DNA from: a bacterium
GTDB taxonomy: Bacteria; Zhuqueibacterota; Zhuqueibacteria; Residuimicrobiales; Residuimicrobiaceae
Direction of reading: 5' to 3'
DNA: 17,634 nt
Assembly (NCBI GenBank): GCA_012523655.1
Contig: JAAYTV010000149.1
Location: 1-17,634 of the forward strand
Positions within the stretch are counted from its first letter, which is position 1, and each line of letters starts with the position of its first letter. The notes below the pieces were generated by a model. That model was not told the DNA's origin. It searched no databases and saw only the letters and a program-made list of their open reading frames with translations. Positions 7,803 through 14,894 of the stretch are shown here, in pieces. The position numbers were made by a program, and so were the translations under genes.

Positions 7803-8702
7803 TTATGCGCCTCCGATGAGTTTAAGGTCGATTAGACAACGGCGCAGCTTTTCCCGGTTGTCCGCGCTCATGCCCACCAGAGGCAGACGGAAATTTTCCT
7901 CCAACAACCCCATCATCGCCATGGCGGTTTTAACCGGAATGGGATTGCTCTCGATGAAATTCAGCTCCATCAGCGGCATGAGAAGATGGTGCAGTTCCCG
8001 ACTGCGCTGCCAGTCGCCCTTGAAAGCGGACCAGACCATCTCGTGCAAAAGCGCGGGCGTTTCATTAGCCACTACGGAGATCACGCCGTCGCCGCCCACA
8101 GAGAGCACCGGCAGTGTGATTGCGTCATCACCGGAGAAGAGCATGAACCCTTTGGGCCGGATGCGCAGAATCTCCATGATCTGGGAGATGTTGCCGCTGG
8201 CCTCCTTGACGCCGATGATATTGGGTATCTGCGCCAATCGCATCAGGGTGGCCGGTTGCAGATTGACGCCGGTGCGGCCCGGCACATTATAAACGATCAG
8301 CGGCAACCGGATCGCCTCTGCGATGGCGCGAAAATGCTGATACAATCCCTCTTGATTCGGTTTGTTGTAATAGGGGCAGACCGACAGCACCGCCGCAGCG
8401 CCGGTCTGCTCTGCGTAGCGGCTGAGATCGATGGCCTCATGCGTGGCATTGCTGCCAGCGCCGCAGATCACCGGAACGCGGTTCGCAGCCTGATCGATCA
8501 CGATCTCCATCACCCGGTGGTGTTCTTCGTGGCTGAGAGTCGCGCTCTCGCCGGTGGTGCCGCAGGCCAGCAGGACATCCGTGCCCTGGCTGATCTGCCA
8601 ATCCACCAGCCGACGCAAACGGATTTCATCGATTTGCTTCTGCTCGTCAAAAGGCGTGACCAGCGCAACGATAGTGCCGCGTAACTTTTTTACGTCAAAC
8701 AT
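7803..8702 (-). CDS. dapA: 4-hydroxy-tetrahydrodipicolinate synthase
   Basis: DapA condenses pyruvate with aspartate semialdehyde in the cytoplasm, the first step specific to diaminopimelate and lysine. Hallmarks are GTTGES for binding the pyruvate carboxylate, YYNKPNQEGLYQHF with the catalytic tyrosine, VYNVPGRTGVNL, and IIGVKEASGN carrying the Schiff-base lysine. I chose the ATG at 8702 (299 residues, near the usual 290-300) because GAGAAAGG lies six bases before it; the ATG at 8708 would abut that site. It lies between dapB (25-base gap) and dapD (one-base gap). Confidence 0.97.
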   Translation of the reverse strand: MFDVKKLRGTIVALVTPFDEQKQIDEIRLRRLVDWQISQGTDVLLACGTTGESATLSHEEHHRVMEIVIDQAANRVPVICGAGSNATHEAIDLSRYAEQTGAAAVLSVCPYYNKPNQEGLYQHFRAIAEAIRLPLIVYNVPGRTGVNLQPATLMRLAQIPNIIGVKEASGNISQIMEILRIRPKGFMLFSGDDAITLPVLSVGGDGVISVVANETPALLHEMVWSAFKGDWQRSRELHHLLMPLMELNFIESNPIPVKTAMAMMGLLEENFRLPLVGMSADNREKLRRCLIDLKLIGGA

Positions 8703-8727
8703 AGGCATCCTTTCTCATAGGGTTTTT

Positions 8728-9447
8728 TCAACTCTGTCCGGCCATAAAATCGTCCATGGTGTACATGCCGCGGCGGTCTACAATCCAATGGGCGGCCTGC
8801 AGCGCTCCATAGGCAAAGGCCTCACGGCCGAACGCCTGATGTCTCAGCGTGATCTGATCGAACGCAGAATCGAAACCGACTTCATGGGTGCCGGGCACAC
8901 GGCCGACGCGCGTGGAGGAGACGTGCAAAGTGTGCGCAGGGATTTCTCCCGACGACGCGGTGGTCAACAGTTCGGTTTTCTGCGGCAGGACCTCGAGCAG
9001 AGCCTGGGCCAGGGTCATGGCGGTCCCGCTGGGACTGTCCGCCTTGCCGCGGTGATGCCACTCATGGATATAAACATCATACTGCGCCTCAACGCCGTAA
9101 AGCCGGCCGGCTGTTTTCACCAATTGGAGAAAACGATAAACACCCATGGAAAAATTGGAGCTGTACACCATCGTTAGTCCGGGAATGGTCCGCACCCGCT
9201 CGAGCTGCGCCAGCCAACCGGTAGTGCCCTCGACCACGGGCAGGGAAAGCGCAGCCGCGGCGGTCAGATTGGCGACCACGGCGTCGGCGCTGCTGAAATC
9301 GATCAACACGCTGGCACCAGCCACATCGGAATCCGCCTTCAGTGCTGAGCCCAGATCAAAACGGACGCAGATCTCATCTCCCAGCGTGGATGCCAGGCGC
9401 TCCACCTCTTTTCCCATACGGCCGCTGCCCAGCAAACCTATTTTCAT
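8728..9447 (-). CDS. dapB: 4-hydroxy-tetrahydrodipicolinate reductase
   Basis: DapB reduces the DapA product with NAD(P)H. The protein has 239 residues, at the short end of the family. The Rossmann start is KIGLLGSGRMGKEV with FDLG as the second-strand end. VEGTTG and YSSNFSMGVYRFLQL are the cofactor and hinge motifs, EWHHRGKADSPSGTA holds the catalytic histidines and lysine, and RVGRVPGTHEV is conserved substrate-side sequence. The ATG at 9447 is preceded by GGAGG and lies 14 bases after the lysC stop. Confidence 0.97.
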   Translation of the reverse strand: MKIGLLGSGRMGKEVERLASTLGDEICVRFDLGSALKADSDVAGASVLIDFSSADAVVANLTAAAALSLPVVEGTTGWLAQLERVRTIPGLTMVYSSNFSMGVYRFLQLVKTAGRLYGVEAQYDVYIHEWHHRGKADSPSGTAMTLAQALLEVLPQKTELLTTASSGEIPAHTLHVSSTRVGRVPGTHEVGFDSAFDQITLRHQAFGREAFAYGALQAAHWIVDRRGMYTMDDFMAGQS

Positions 9448-9461
9448 GATGAACCTCCGTT

Positions 9462-10850
9462 TCAGTTTATGACAAAGATCTTTGGATCCAACGGACCGCT
9501 GAAAAAACGCTCATGCAGAGTCCGCACGACGACCGGCAGATCGCTCTCATCCACCACAAAGCTGATGTTGATTTCCGACGCTCCTTGAGAGATAAGATGG
9601 ATGGGGATGTCACGCAGAATGGAAAAAATGAGCCCCGGCATGCCGGCGGTCCGCCGCATGTGCTGGCCAACCAAACAGACGATGGCTTTGTGGTTCTGCA
9701 CTTCCAACTGACTGAAATGGCTCAGCTCACGCTGGATCTCCGCCAACCGGTCTTTTTGATCGATGGTCACAGACACGCTGACCTCCGAAGTGGTCACCAG
9801 ATCCACGCTGGTCTGATAGCGGTTGAAAATTTCGAAAATCGAAGAAAGAAAGCCGTAAGCCATCAGCATGCGCGTGGAGGTCACGGTCACCACTGTAATA
9901 TCTTCTTTATAGGCGATGGATTTCACCACACACGCCTCGGCATCGCTCTCTGCGGCTTTGGGCGAGATCAGGGTGCCGTCCGCCTCCGGCCGCTGCGAAT
10001 TGAGCACGGTGACCGGAATGTTCTTGCCCACCGCCGGCAGCAAGCTGGCCGGATGCAGCACTCTGGCGCCAAAATACGCCAACTCCGCTGCTTCCTGAAA
10101 AGTCATTCTGCGAATGCGTTTGGCTTCGGGAACCAGCGTGGGATCAGCGGTCAGCACGCCGTCGACATCGGTCCAGATCTCCACGGCAGCCGCATCCAGC
10201 ATGGCGCCGATTAAGGTGGCGGAATAATCCGATCCCCCCCTTCCAAGGGTTGTGGTACGGCCGACGGCGTCAGCGCCGACAAACCCCTGCATCACCGGCA
10301 CCACCGCGCGGTGGACCAAAGGCAGCAGCTGTTTGCGCGCCTGCTCCCTGGCAATTTCCCATTGCGGTTGTGCTTTGCCGAACTGTGAATCCGTGATCAT
10401 CACCTTGCGACTGTCGACCATGACTGAATCCATGCCGGAAGAACATAAAAAGCGGCTCAGGATATGGGCGGACAGTAATTCCCCAAGGCTCAGCAGCTCA
10501 TCCGAAACCGGCTTGGGCGTGTAGCCGGCCTGCATGATCGTCTCAACCAGTTTTTTCAGCCGCTCCTCCACCTCAAAGAGTATACGGCGCAGCCCGGCGT
10601 CGTCATCTAATCCCAGCTGATACAGCAGGGATCTATGCTGGGCCAGCAGATCGAGAATCAGCTTGAGCGCAGTTAATCGATCCCGTTGCGCAGCGGCGCG
10701 ACCGATGGCCACCAGCACGTCTGTGACCTGACCGATGGCGGACACGACCACGATCGGAGCGCGTGTCAATCGGTTCTGGACAATGCCGCCGGCCCGGCGA
10801 ATCGCCTCAGCCGAGCCCACGGAAGTGCCGCCGAATTTCATTACCAGCAT
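9462..10850 (-). CDS. lysC: Aspartate kinase
   Basis: This kinase phosphorylates aspartate, the entry step for lysine, threonine and methionine. It has 462 residues and is monofunctional: there is no homoserine dehydrogenase domain. The kinase domain starts with VMKFGGTSVGSAEAIRRA and includes TTLGRGGSDYSATLIGAMLDA and EIWTDVDGVLTADP. The region after about residue 310 is the ACT regulatory tandem (DITVVTVTSTRMLMAYGFLSS and AIVCLVGQHMRRTAGMPGLIFSIL), so allosteric feedback by an amino acid is likely in addition to the riboswitch. The AGGTGA ribosome site overlaps the stop of the upstream M20 gene. Confidence 0.96.
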   Translation of the reverse strand: MLVMKFGGTSVGSAEAIRRAGGIVQNRLTRAPIVVVSAIGQVTDVLVAIGRAAAQRDRLTALKLILDLLAQHRSLLYQLGLDDDAGLRRILFEVEERLKKLVETIMQAGYTPKPVSDELLSLGELLSAHILSRFLCSSGMDSVMVDSRKVMITDSQFGKAQPQWEIAREQARKQLLPLVHRAVVPVMQGFVGADAVGRTTTLGRGGSDYSATLIGAMLDAAAVEIWTDVDGVLTADPTLVPEAKRIRRMTFQEAAELAYFGARVLHPASLLPAVGKNIPVTVLNSQRPEADGTLISPKAAESDAEACVVKSIAYKEDITVVTVTSTRMLMAYGFLSSIFEIFNRYQTSVDLVTTSEVSVSVTIDQKDRLAEIQRELSHFSQLEVQNHKAIVCLVGQHMRRTAGMPGLIFSILRDIPIHLISQGASEINISFVVDESDLPVVVRTLHERFFSGPLDPKIFVIN

Positions 10851-10856
10851 ATAAAA

Positions 10857-11855
10857 TCACCTCATGCCTTGCTGCAGTAAATCAAGCACCAATTTTTCAT
10901 ACAGATCACAGGCGGTGATGAGTTCGTCCACGCCGACCTGCTCATCCTCGCGATGTGCGAAATGGATGGAACCAGGGCCCAGCATCAGGACGCGGCCCAG
11001 AGGGGACAGATAGGCGGCGTCAGAACCAAAGGCAACGGTCTTGACCGGATAGCCCGGCAGGGTGAAGAGCCGCTGCGGATGGGAGGCGCTCTGCACCTCG
11101 ACACGGACCTCATCGTCTGCGTAGAGCTCCAATTGACGGCAGATCTCCTCCGGGGCAATGGCGAGTCGGAATATACCATCGGCTTGTGCATGATCGGCGA
11201 TAATGTTGGCGCCGCGGCCGCCATGAAAGCGGCCGATGTTCACCGTGGTTTTGCCGAACTCGGGGTCCTCCCCCCAATCGTGGTGCAGCAAGGTGAAGAG
11301 GATTTGCGTTAAGCGATGGATCGCCGAGCTGCCGCGATCCGGATAGCCCGAATGACCGCTGCGGCCGCGGACGGTGATGCGAAAGACCAATGCTCCTTTC
11401 TGATGGCTGACCAGATGATTGTCCGTGGGTTCACCGAGAATGATATACTCGCCGTTCATACTTGAACGGGCCAACATTTTAGCGCCGTCCGAATCGTGCT
11501 CTTCGCCGACGACGAGCAACAGTCCCACGTTGGCGCCCGGATGACGGCGCAACCGCTCCATGGCCGAGAGCATCGCCCACAGGCTGCCCTTGGCGTCGCA
11601 GGCGCCGCGGCCGTAAATGCGTCCGTTCTCTTCGCGATAACGTAAAAAAGGTTCCACCGTGTCCAGGTGCGTGCAAAGCCACACGGCCGGCGACGGGCAG
11701 GCCCGCACGATGAGGTTAAAGCGATCCGCGTCAACCTCCTGCCGTTCCACCTGATAGCCGCGTTGCATCAGCCAGTGGCAAAGCCAATGGCCGAGCGCCG
11801 ATTCACGGCCGGTGCAGGAGTCGGTATCGATCAAAGTCTTGAGCAGATGAAACAT
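10857..11855 (-). CDS. dapE: M20-family deacylase, probable succinyl-diaminopimelate desuccinylase
   Basis: This 332-residue protein belongs to peptidase family M20. Metal and catalytic motifs are visible: LCTHLDTV, GRGACDAKGSLWAML, VVGEEHDSDGA (general-base Glu pair), ILGEPTDN and the C-terminal SIHFAHREDEQV. ITVRGRSGHSGYPDRGSSAI is the dimerisation-domain histidine region. M20 also contains ArgE and LysK, and sequence alone does not separate them. Its place as first gene of an operon with dapD, behind a lysine riboswitch, argues for DapE, which removes the succinyl group added by the DapD branch. The ATG at 11855 is chosen although its ribosome site is weak: every start upstream would place coding sequence across the leader terminator. 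The family is usually somewhat longer (about 375 residues). Confidence 0.75.
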   Translation of the reverse strand: MFHLLKTLIDTDSCTGRESALGHWLCHWLMQRGYQVERQEVDADRFNLIVRACPSPAVWLCTHLDTVEPFLRYREENGRIYGRGACDAKGSLWAMLSAMERLRRHPGANVGLLLVVGEEHDSDGAKMLARSSMNGEYIILGEPTDNHLVSHQKGALVFRITVRGRSGHSGYPDRGSSAIHRLTQILFTLLHHDWGEDPEFGKTTVNIGRFHGGRGANIIADHAQADGIFRLAIAPEEICRQLELYADDEVRVEVQSASHPQRLFTLPGYPVKTVAFGSDAAYLSPLGRVLMLGPGSIHFAHREDEQVGVDELITACDLYEKLVLDLLQQGMR

Positions 11856-11905
11856 GATGGATTCACAACCGCCGAGGAGTGGAGAGCAGCGACGCCGAGG
11901 CAGGC

Positions 11906-11947
11906 AAAAAAAAACGATCAGACGGAAAAAAGCCGCGTCGGATCGTT
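11906..11947 (-). terminator. Attenuator terminator of the lysine riboswitch
   Basis: On the minus strand AACGATC (11947-11941) pairs with GATCGTT (11919-11913). After one mismatch the stem continues with GACG/CGTC around a CT-rich loop, and an unbroken T-run follows (to 11906). It lies between the riboswitch and the dapE start, so ending transcription here would silence the whole operon. Confidence 0.88.
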
Positions 11948-11971
11948 CAGAGAGACTGGCCTTCAACACGT

Positions 11972-12151
11972 CAGTTAATTAGCTCTCCACGGATAAGATT
12001 CCGTGACAGTACGGCGGCTTTTTGCACGCCGTCCCAATGGCCGCGGTGTGGTTCCGCTCCATTTCGGCCCCTTTCCCTCCCGATCGGTCGTATCTCGATT
12101 CCACGCATCGAACGATCGATCGTTCTTGATCGGGGCGCCTCTATTTAACTG
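11972..12151 (-). promoter_or_regulatory. Lysine riboswitch (L box)
   Basis: This 180-base aptamer precedes the lysine operon. P1 is closed by CAGTTAA (12151-12145) with TTAACTG (11978-11972). Conserved core elements appear in the right order: AGAGGCGCC (12142-12134), an AAGA turn within a P2 stem closed by CCCGATC/GATCGGG, then GGGAAAGGGGCCGAA (12077-12063). Next come a P3 hairpin with ATGG/CCAT and CGG/CCG pairs, a P4 hairpin with GGC/GCC pairs and an A-rich loop, and CTGTCACGGA...TCCGTGGAGAGCT closing P5 (6-bp stem, 11988-12005). Order, length and core sequences agree with lysC leaders of Bacillus and Escherichia as I recall them. An intrinsic terminator follows, so the expected mode is premature termination when lysine is bound. 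Confidence 0.93.
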
Positions 12152-12165
12152 GGTGGTTACAACGC

Positions 12166-12194
12166 TATTTATGAAAAGTTGCGGAGAAAAGCAA
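12166..12194 (-). promoter_or_regulatory. Promoter of the lysine operon
   Basis: Minus-strand TTGCTT (12194-12189) and TAAATA (12171-12166) are 17 bases apart, each matching the sigma-70 consensus at about four of six bases. The predicted start near 12159 lies just before the riboswitch P1 stem at 12151, which supports it. It begins immediately after the stop codon of the preceding regulator gene. Confidence 0.5.
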
Positions 12195-12210
12195 ATGTTT
12201 TTTTCTCACG

Positions 12211-13164
12211 CTAATTGCCATAGACAAAATCCTGCTTGCGGATGCCCAGTTTTTTCATCTTGAATCGCAGGTTGGGCTCCGAGATGTTCAACACCTGAGC
12301 GGCGCGCGACTGGTTGCCGGCGAATTTGCGCAGCGCGCGTTCGATCAGCTCTTTTTCCAGTTTTGCCACGGCGATGCCCAGACTCTGCAACTCCAGCCGA
12401 CTGAATTGCTGCTGGTCGTTGAAGAAGGGAAGCGCCTGCGGCAACAGTTCGGTCTCCGGCGAGGCAAGGACCAGACTGCGCACCACGTTTTCCAGTTCTT
12501 TGACATTGCCCGGCCATTCGTACTTGAGCATCTGATTAAAGATCTCAAAGTTGATCGGTGGCACCGGTCTGCCGAGGTCATGGCAAGTTTGCTTGAGATA
12601 GTGTTCAAAAAGAACCGGGATGTCCTGGCGGCGATCCTTAAGGGCAGGAACCCGGATCGTCAATTCGGACAGGGACAGAAAAAGCTCTGCGGAAAGGGCC
12701 TGCTGCCGCGCATCAGTGTGCATGCGGGTCGAAGTCGTGCTGATCAGACGGAAATCCATCTGCACCGGATGCTCCAACGTCCAGTAGCCGTGCTTGGCGA
12801 AGGCCATCAATTTCTTTTGCGAGTCAGCGCTCAATTGATCGACGTTCTCGATGATCATCAACCCCTTCAGGACGTTCAGCGACGCCCCCTCTTTCACCTG
12901 TTGTCGGATTTGCTTCGTCACCTCATGATCAAATGCGGCGTTCAATTTCGCCGCATCGGTTTCAATCAGACAGCCGCCGGCCAGCGGACTCATCTCGAAC
13001 ACCATGCGGGCGATGGTCAGTTTCTCTGTGCCGCTGTCGCCGACGATGAGCACGTGCTGATGGCTTTTAGCCAGCGCGGGCAGAGACTTACGAATCTGAT
13101 CCATCTCAGGAGAATTTCCAATGAGCCGTTCATCCTGAACCGTTTGACTGCGACCGCTTTTCAT
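12211..13164 (-). CDS. Degenerate sigma-54-activator-like AAA+ protein with Fis-type HTH
   Basis: The 317-residue protein has the layout of the AAA+ plus Fis-helix-turn-helix part of NtrC-family activators, with no receiver or other sensor domain in front. Family marks include LIGNSPEMDQIRKSLPALA, FRLISTTSTR, YEWPGNVKELENVVRSLVL and the C-terminal helix-turn-helix LRKFAGNQSRAAQVLNISE. Key catalytic features are missing. Walker A is GDSGTEKL (42-49; Glu47 where Gly is required), Walker B is LMIIEN (102-107) instead of LFLDE, the GAFTGA loop that contacts sigma-54 is absent, and the arginine-finger segment reads LSAELFLSLS. It probably cannot hydrolyse ATP or remodel sigma-54 polymerase, and may act as a plain DNA-binding regulator. 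It lies 26 bases after the membrane-protein gene. Confidence 0.85.
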   Translation of the reverse strand: MKSGRSQTVQDERLIGNSPEMDQIRKSLPALAKSHQHVLIVGDSGTEKLTIARMVFEMSPLAGGCLIETDAAKLNAAFDHEVTKQIRQQVKEGASLNVLKGLMIIENVDQLSADSQKKLMAFAKHGYWTLEHPVQMDFRLISTTSTRMHTDARQQALSAELFLSLSELTIRVPALKDRRQDIPVLFEHYLKQTCHDLGRPVPPINFEIFNQMLKYEWPGNVKELENVVRSLVLASPETELLPQALPFFNDQQQFSRLELQSLGIAVAKLEKELIERALRKFAGNQSRAAQVLNISEPNLRFKMKKLGIRKQDFVYGN

Positions 13165-13190
13165 AGACTTCGCCCCTTTCCTGAGTGTCT

Positions 13191-14279
13191 CTATTTGATG
13201 AATTTTTTATTCAAGATCTGGCCGTCCTGGCAGGCTGAATAGATGAAATAGTAATAGATGTTCCAAACCAGGGCGATCGCCAGCAACATCATAAAAAGTT
13301 TGATCGTGACATAAAATGATTTTGCCAAGCCGGAGATCAGCACCAGGCCTAATCCAACACAAAGCTGAAACAGTATATTTTGACTGCTGACGGTTGTCTT
13401 GACCAACTCGACGATGACATCCCTGTTCTGATTCTTCAGGACCACGGGGGTGGAGATGCCATAGTCCGGGTTGAACATGAATTGCTCGCGCAACGCATGC
13501 TCCGGGGAGAACAGCGAAAATAATCTCAAGAAAAAAGCCGCCAGGAGAATCAACAGGCACAGCACGGCAAAGTATTGATCCAATCCGTAGACATTCAGCT
13601 GATAGAAAGAGATCAGAATATCGATGACATCGCAGACTATGCTGAGCAACAATCCGATGACCAGGGTATGAAGAAAGGCGCCGTTGGGACGTTGTGTGAA
13701 CAACAGGACCGCGCAGTAGAGTAGGAGGAGCAGGATGATGGCCGCGTCCAGCCGCAGAATGTGCGGCAGGATGCCGGGTGGACCGGCTTTGAAAGGAAAC
13801 CGGCTGACGGACAACGCCTGATGCCAAAAGTCCGCATTCAATGCCACCGCCGCCATTACAGACAGCGTGTAGAGGACGCCCCTGGGCCAATGCCAAAAAA
13901 GATATCGGAGCGTGAGATAACACGCTCCGATCAACAACAGCGTATAAAAGATCGCCCAATTATAAAAAGACAGATAGTAGCTGAGGATGTTGCTGCCGAA
14001 AAGACCCTGCTTTCCGGTGAACGGAATGATCAGACCCGCTGCAGTGAACAGGAAGGTGAGGGCAAAATGACCGTACACATCCCAGAACAGGCGATCCCGC
14101 CCTGCAATGTACAGAGCGACCACGCTTAAAAGGAAATACATGGAAAAATTCACCCAACTCATAAAAGGACGTGGTTGGTGCGGCAGGCAATACATGAGAT
14201 TGAGGCCGCCTAAAAACAGAAGCCATAGAGCCAGCGCCCTTTTGATGATTTGTGCAAGTGTTAACGAAGACCCGAGCAT
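13191..14279 (-). CDS. Polytopic membrane protein of unknown function
   Basis: The protein has 362 residues with about ten predicted membrane helices: eight in the first 260 residues (e.g. ALALWLLFLGGLNLMYCL, AAIILLLLLYCAVLLF, YFAVLCLLILLAAFFLRLF), a soluble stretch at about 260-300 (FSPEHALREQFMFNPDYGIS...), then a pair near the end. The soluble stretch is too small for a kinase or cyclase domain. The eight-helix array resembles membrane sensor modules, but I recognise no family. The ATG at 14279 has no good ribosome site and follows the small upstream gene after 19 bases, so coupling is likely. Its position directly before a cytoplasmic regulator gene suggests a signalling or sequestration pair (inference). 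Confidence 0.8.
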   Translation of the reverse strand: MLGSSLTLAQIIKRALALWLLFLGGLNLMYCLPHQPRPFMSWVNFSMYFLLSVVALYIAGRDRLFWDVYGHFALTFLFTAAGLIIPFTGKQGLFGSNILSYYLSFYNWAIFYTLLLIGACYLTLRYLFWHWPRGVLYTLSVMAAVALNADFWHQALSVSRFPFKAGPPGILPHILRLDAAIILLLLLYCAVLLFTQRPNGAFLHTLVIGLLLSIVCDVIDILISFYQLNVYGLDQYFAVLCLLILLAAFFLRLFSLFSPEHALREQFMFNPDYGISTPVVLKNQNRDVIVELVKTTVSSQNILFQLCVGLGLVLISGLAKSFYVTIKLFMMLLAIALVWNIYYYFIYSACQDGQILNKKFIK

Positions 14280-14298
14280 TTTTTCAATGTAGTGCTGT

Positions 14299-14559
14299 TC
14301 AATTTAAAGTATCCGGCGGCGGCGGCAACGGATTGGGGTTGATGGTGCCTATCAACGCATTCGCCCGGGCTGCCTCCTCCTCGTCCTTGGTAATAATAAT
14401 TATCTTTTCTTCGCCAAATTTAGCATCATTTTGGATTAAAACAAGCGTTTTTTCGTTGTCCTGGTCCGAGGAATAGATGTCAGTGACAACGACTAAACTG
14501 AATAAGAACAGGATCCCCAAAAAAGCAGAAATCATTATTTTTTTCACATCGCGGTTCAT
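14299..14559 (-). CDS. Small single-pass membrane protein with proline-rich tail
   Basis: This 86-residue protein is first in a three-gene unit. Residues 9-27 (MISAFLGILFLFSLVVVTD) form one membrane segment or uncleaved signal. Then comes a charged stretch with LVLIQNDAKFGEEKIIIITK, an acidic helix (DEEEAARANAL) and a tail ending INPNPLPPPPDTLN. There is no lipobox. The ATG at 14559 is well supported by CAGGAG six bases upstream and by a good promoter. The tail would lie outside the membrane if the N-terminus is inside. Function unknown; it could be a partner or input peptide for the membrane protein that follows. Confidence 0.7.
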   Translation of the reverse strand: MNRDVKKIMISAFLGILFLFSLVVVTDIYSSDQDNEKTLVLIQNDAKFGEEKIIIITKDEEEAARANALIGTINPNPLPPPPDTLN

Positions 14560-14620
14560 CTTGTACTCCTGTCAATAGGATGAGTGGCCTTCGGTTAACT
14601 GTGATATTCGGGTCCTCGTT

Positions 14621-14649
14621 ATCATACGCAAAAATTGACGAAAAAACAA
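14621..14649 (-). promoter_or_regulatory. Promoter of the membrane-protein/regulator cassette
   Basis: Minus-strand TTGTTT (14649-14644) and TATGAT (14626-14621) are spaced by 17 bases; the -10 box matches 5/6. The predicted start near 14614 leaves about 55 bases to the ATG at 14559. Upstream, at about 14672-14664, the minus strand carries TTGGCATAAA, also present in the candidate sigma-54 site of the type IX cargo gene. Confidence 0.55.
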
Positions 14650-14694
14650 TAAAAATAGTCATTTTATGCCAATGTAGTCAGTTTAATTCGGGCT

Positions 14695-14800
14695 AAGCCG
14701 GCGGCCCGTACAACAGCCGCACCGCCGGTTTTGGCGGCAAACCGATTGAATGATAGTACCATCATCGAGATATTTTGGCGAAAATCGGCCGGCTTTTTTT
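14695..14800 (+). other. Possible structured RNA or attenuator upstream of the PurF-like gene
   Basis: AAGCCGGC (14695-14702) is complementary over 8 bases to GCCGGCTT (14788-14795), and the latter runs into seven T on the plus strand (14794-14800). Inside lie a perfect hairpin CCGCC-ggtttt-GGCGG, nested CCGATT/AATCGG arms and ATGAT/ATCAT arms. CCGGCGG/CCGCCGG could form instead as an alternative pairing. I could not match it to a known riboswitch, and no convincing promoter lies upstream on the plus strand. Confidence 0.3.
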
Positions 14801-14843
14801 ATTTTAACGCCCTCATCGATAGAAAGAGAATCTGTTTTGTTTA

Positions 14844-14872
14844 TTGCGGATTCTTTACTATCTTTGCATAAT
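14844..14872 (+). promoter_or_regulatory. Sigma-70-type promoter for the PurF-like gene
   Basis: TTGCGG (14844-14849) and CATAAT (14867-14872) are separated by 17 bases, with TTTG before the -10. The predicted start near 14879 would leave a very short leader that barely includes the AAGGAG ribosome site (14881-14886) before the ATG at 14895. Use of this promoter would exclude the structured region upstream from the transcript. Confidence 0.5.
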
Positions 14873-14894
14873 TTTCGAGAAAGGAGAAGCCAGC

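Noticed and set aside
11856..11969. N-terminal extension of the M20 deacylase to a start at 11969
   Set aside because: The extension would translate through the terminator hairpin and T-run of the lysine riboswitch and gives a non-homologous arginine/cysteine-rich stretch.
12110..12125. Perfect 16-base palindrome GAACGATCGATCGTTC as an operator
   Set aside because: It sits inside the P2 region of the lysine riboswitch, so RNA folding explains it.
12184..12207. GAGAAAA/TTTTCTC hairpin as terminator of the regulator gene
   Set aside because: The stem is short and A/T-only in its inner half, no T-run follows, and it overlaps the -35 box of the lysine promoter.
12211..13164. Canonical sigma-54-dependent activator
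   Set aside because: The GAFTGA loop is absent and both Walker motifs are altered, so normal sigma-54 activation is unlikely even though the fold is the same.
14661..14673. Sigma-54 promoter upstream of the membrane cassette
   Set aside because: TTGGCATAAA is present but no GC lies 12 bases after the GG; a better sigma-70 pair exists at 14621-14649.
14735..14795. c-di-GMP (GEMM) riboswitch suggested by GGCAAACC
   Set aside because: The receptor sequence (GGACGCAAAGCC-like) and the expected stem arrangement are missing.
14844..14894. Upstream TTG start for the PurF-like protein
   Set aside because: It overlaps the promoter -35 box; the ATG at 14895 has a good ribosome site and matches the family N-terminus.
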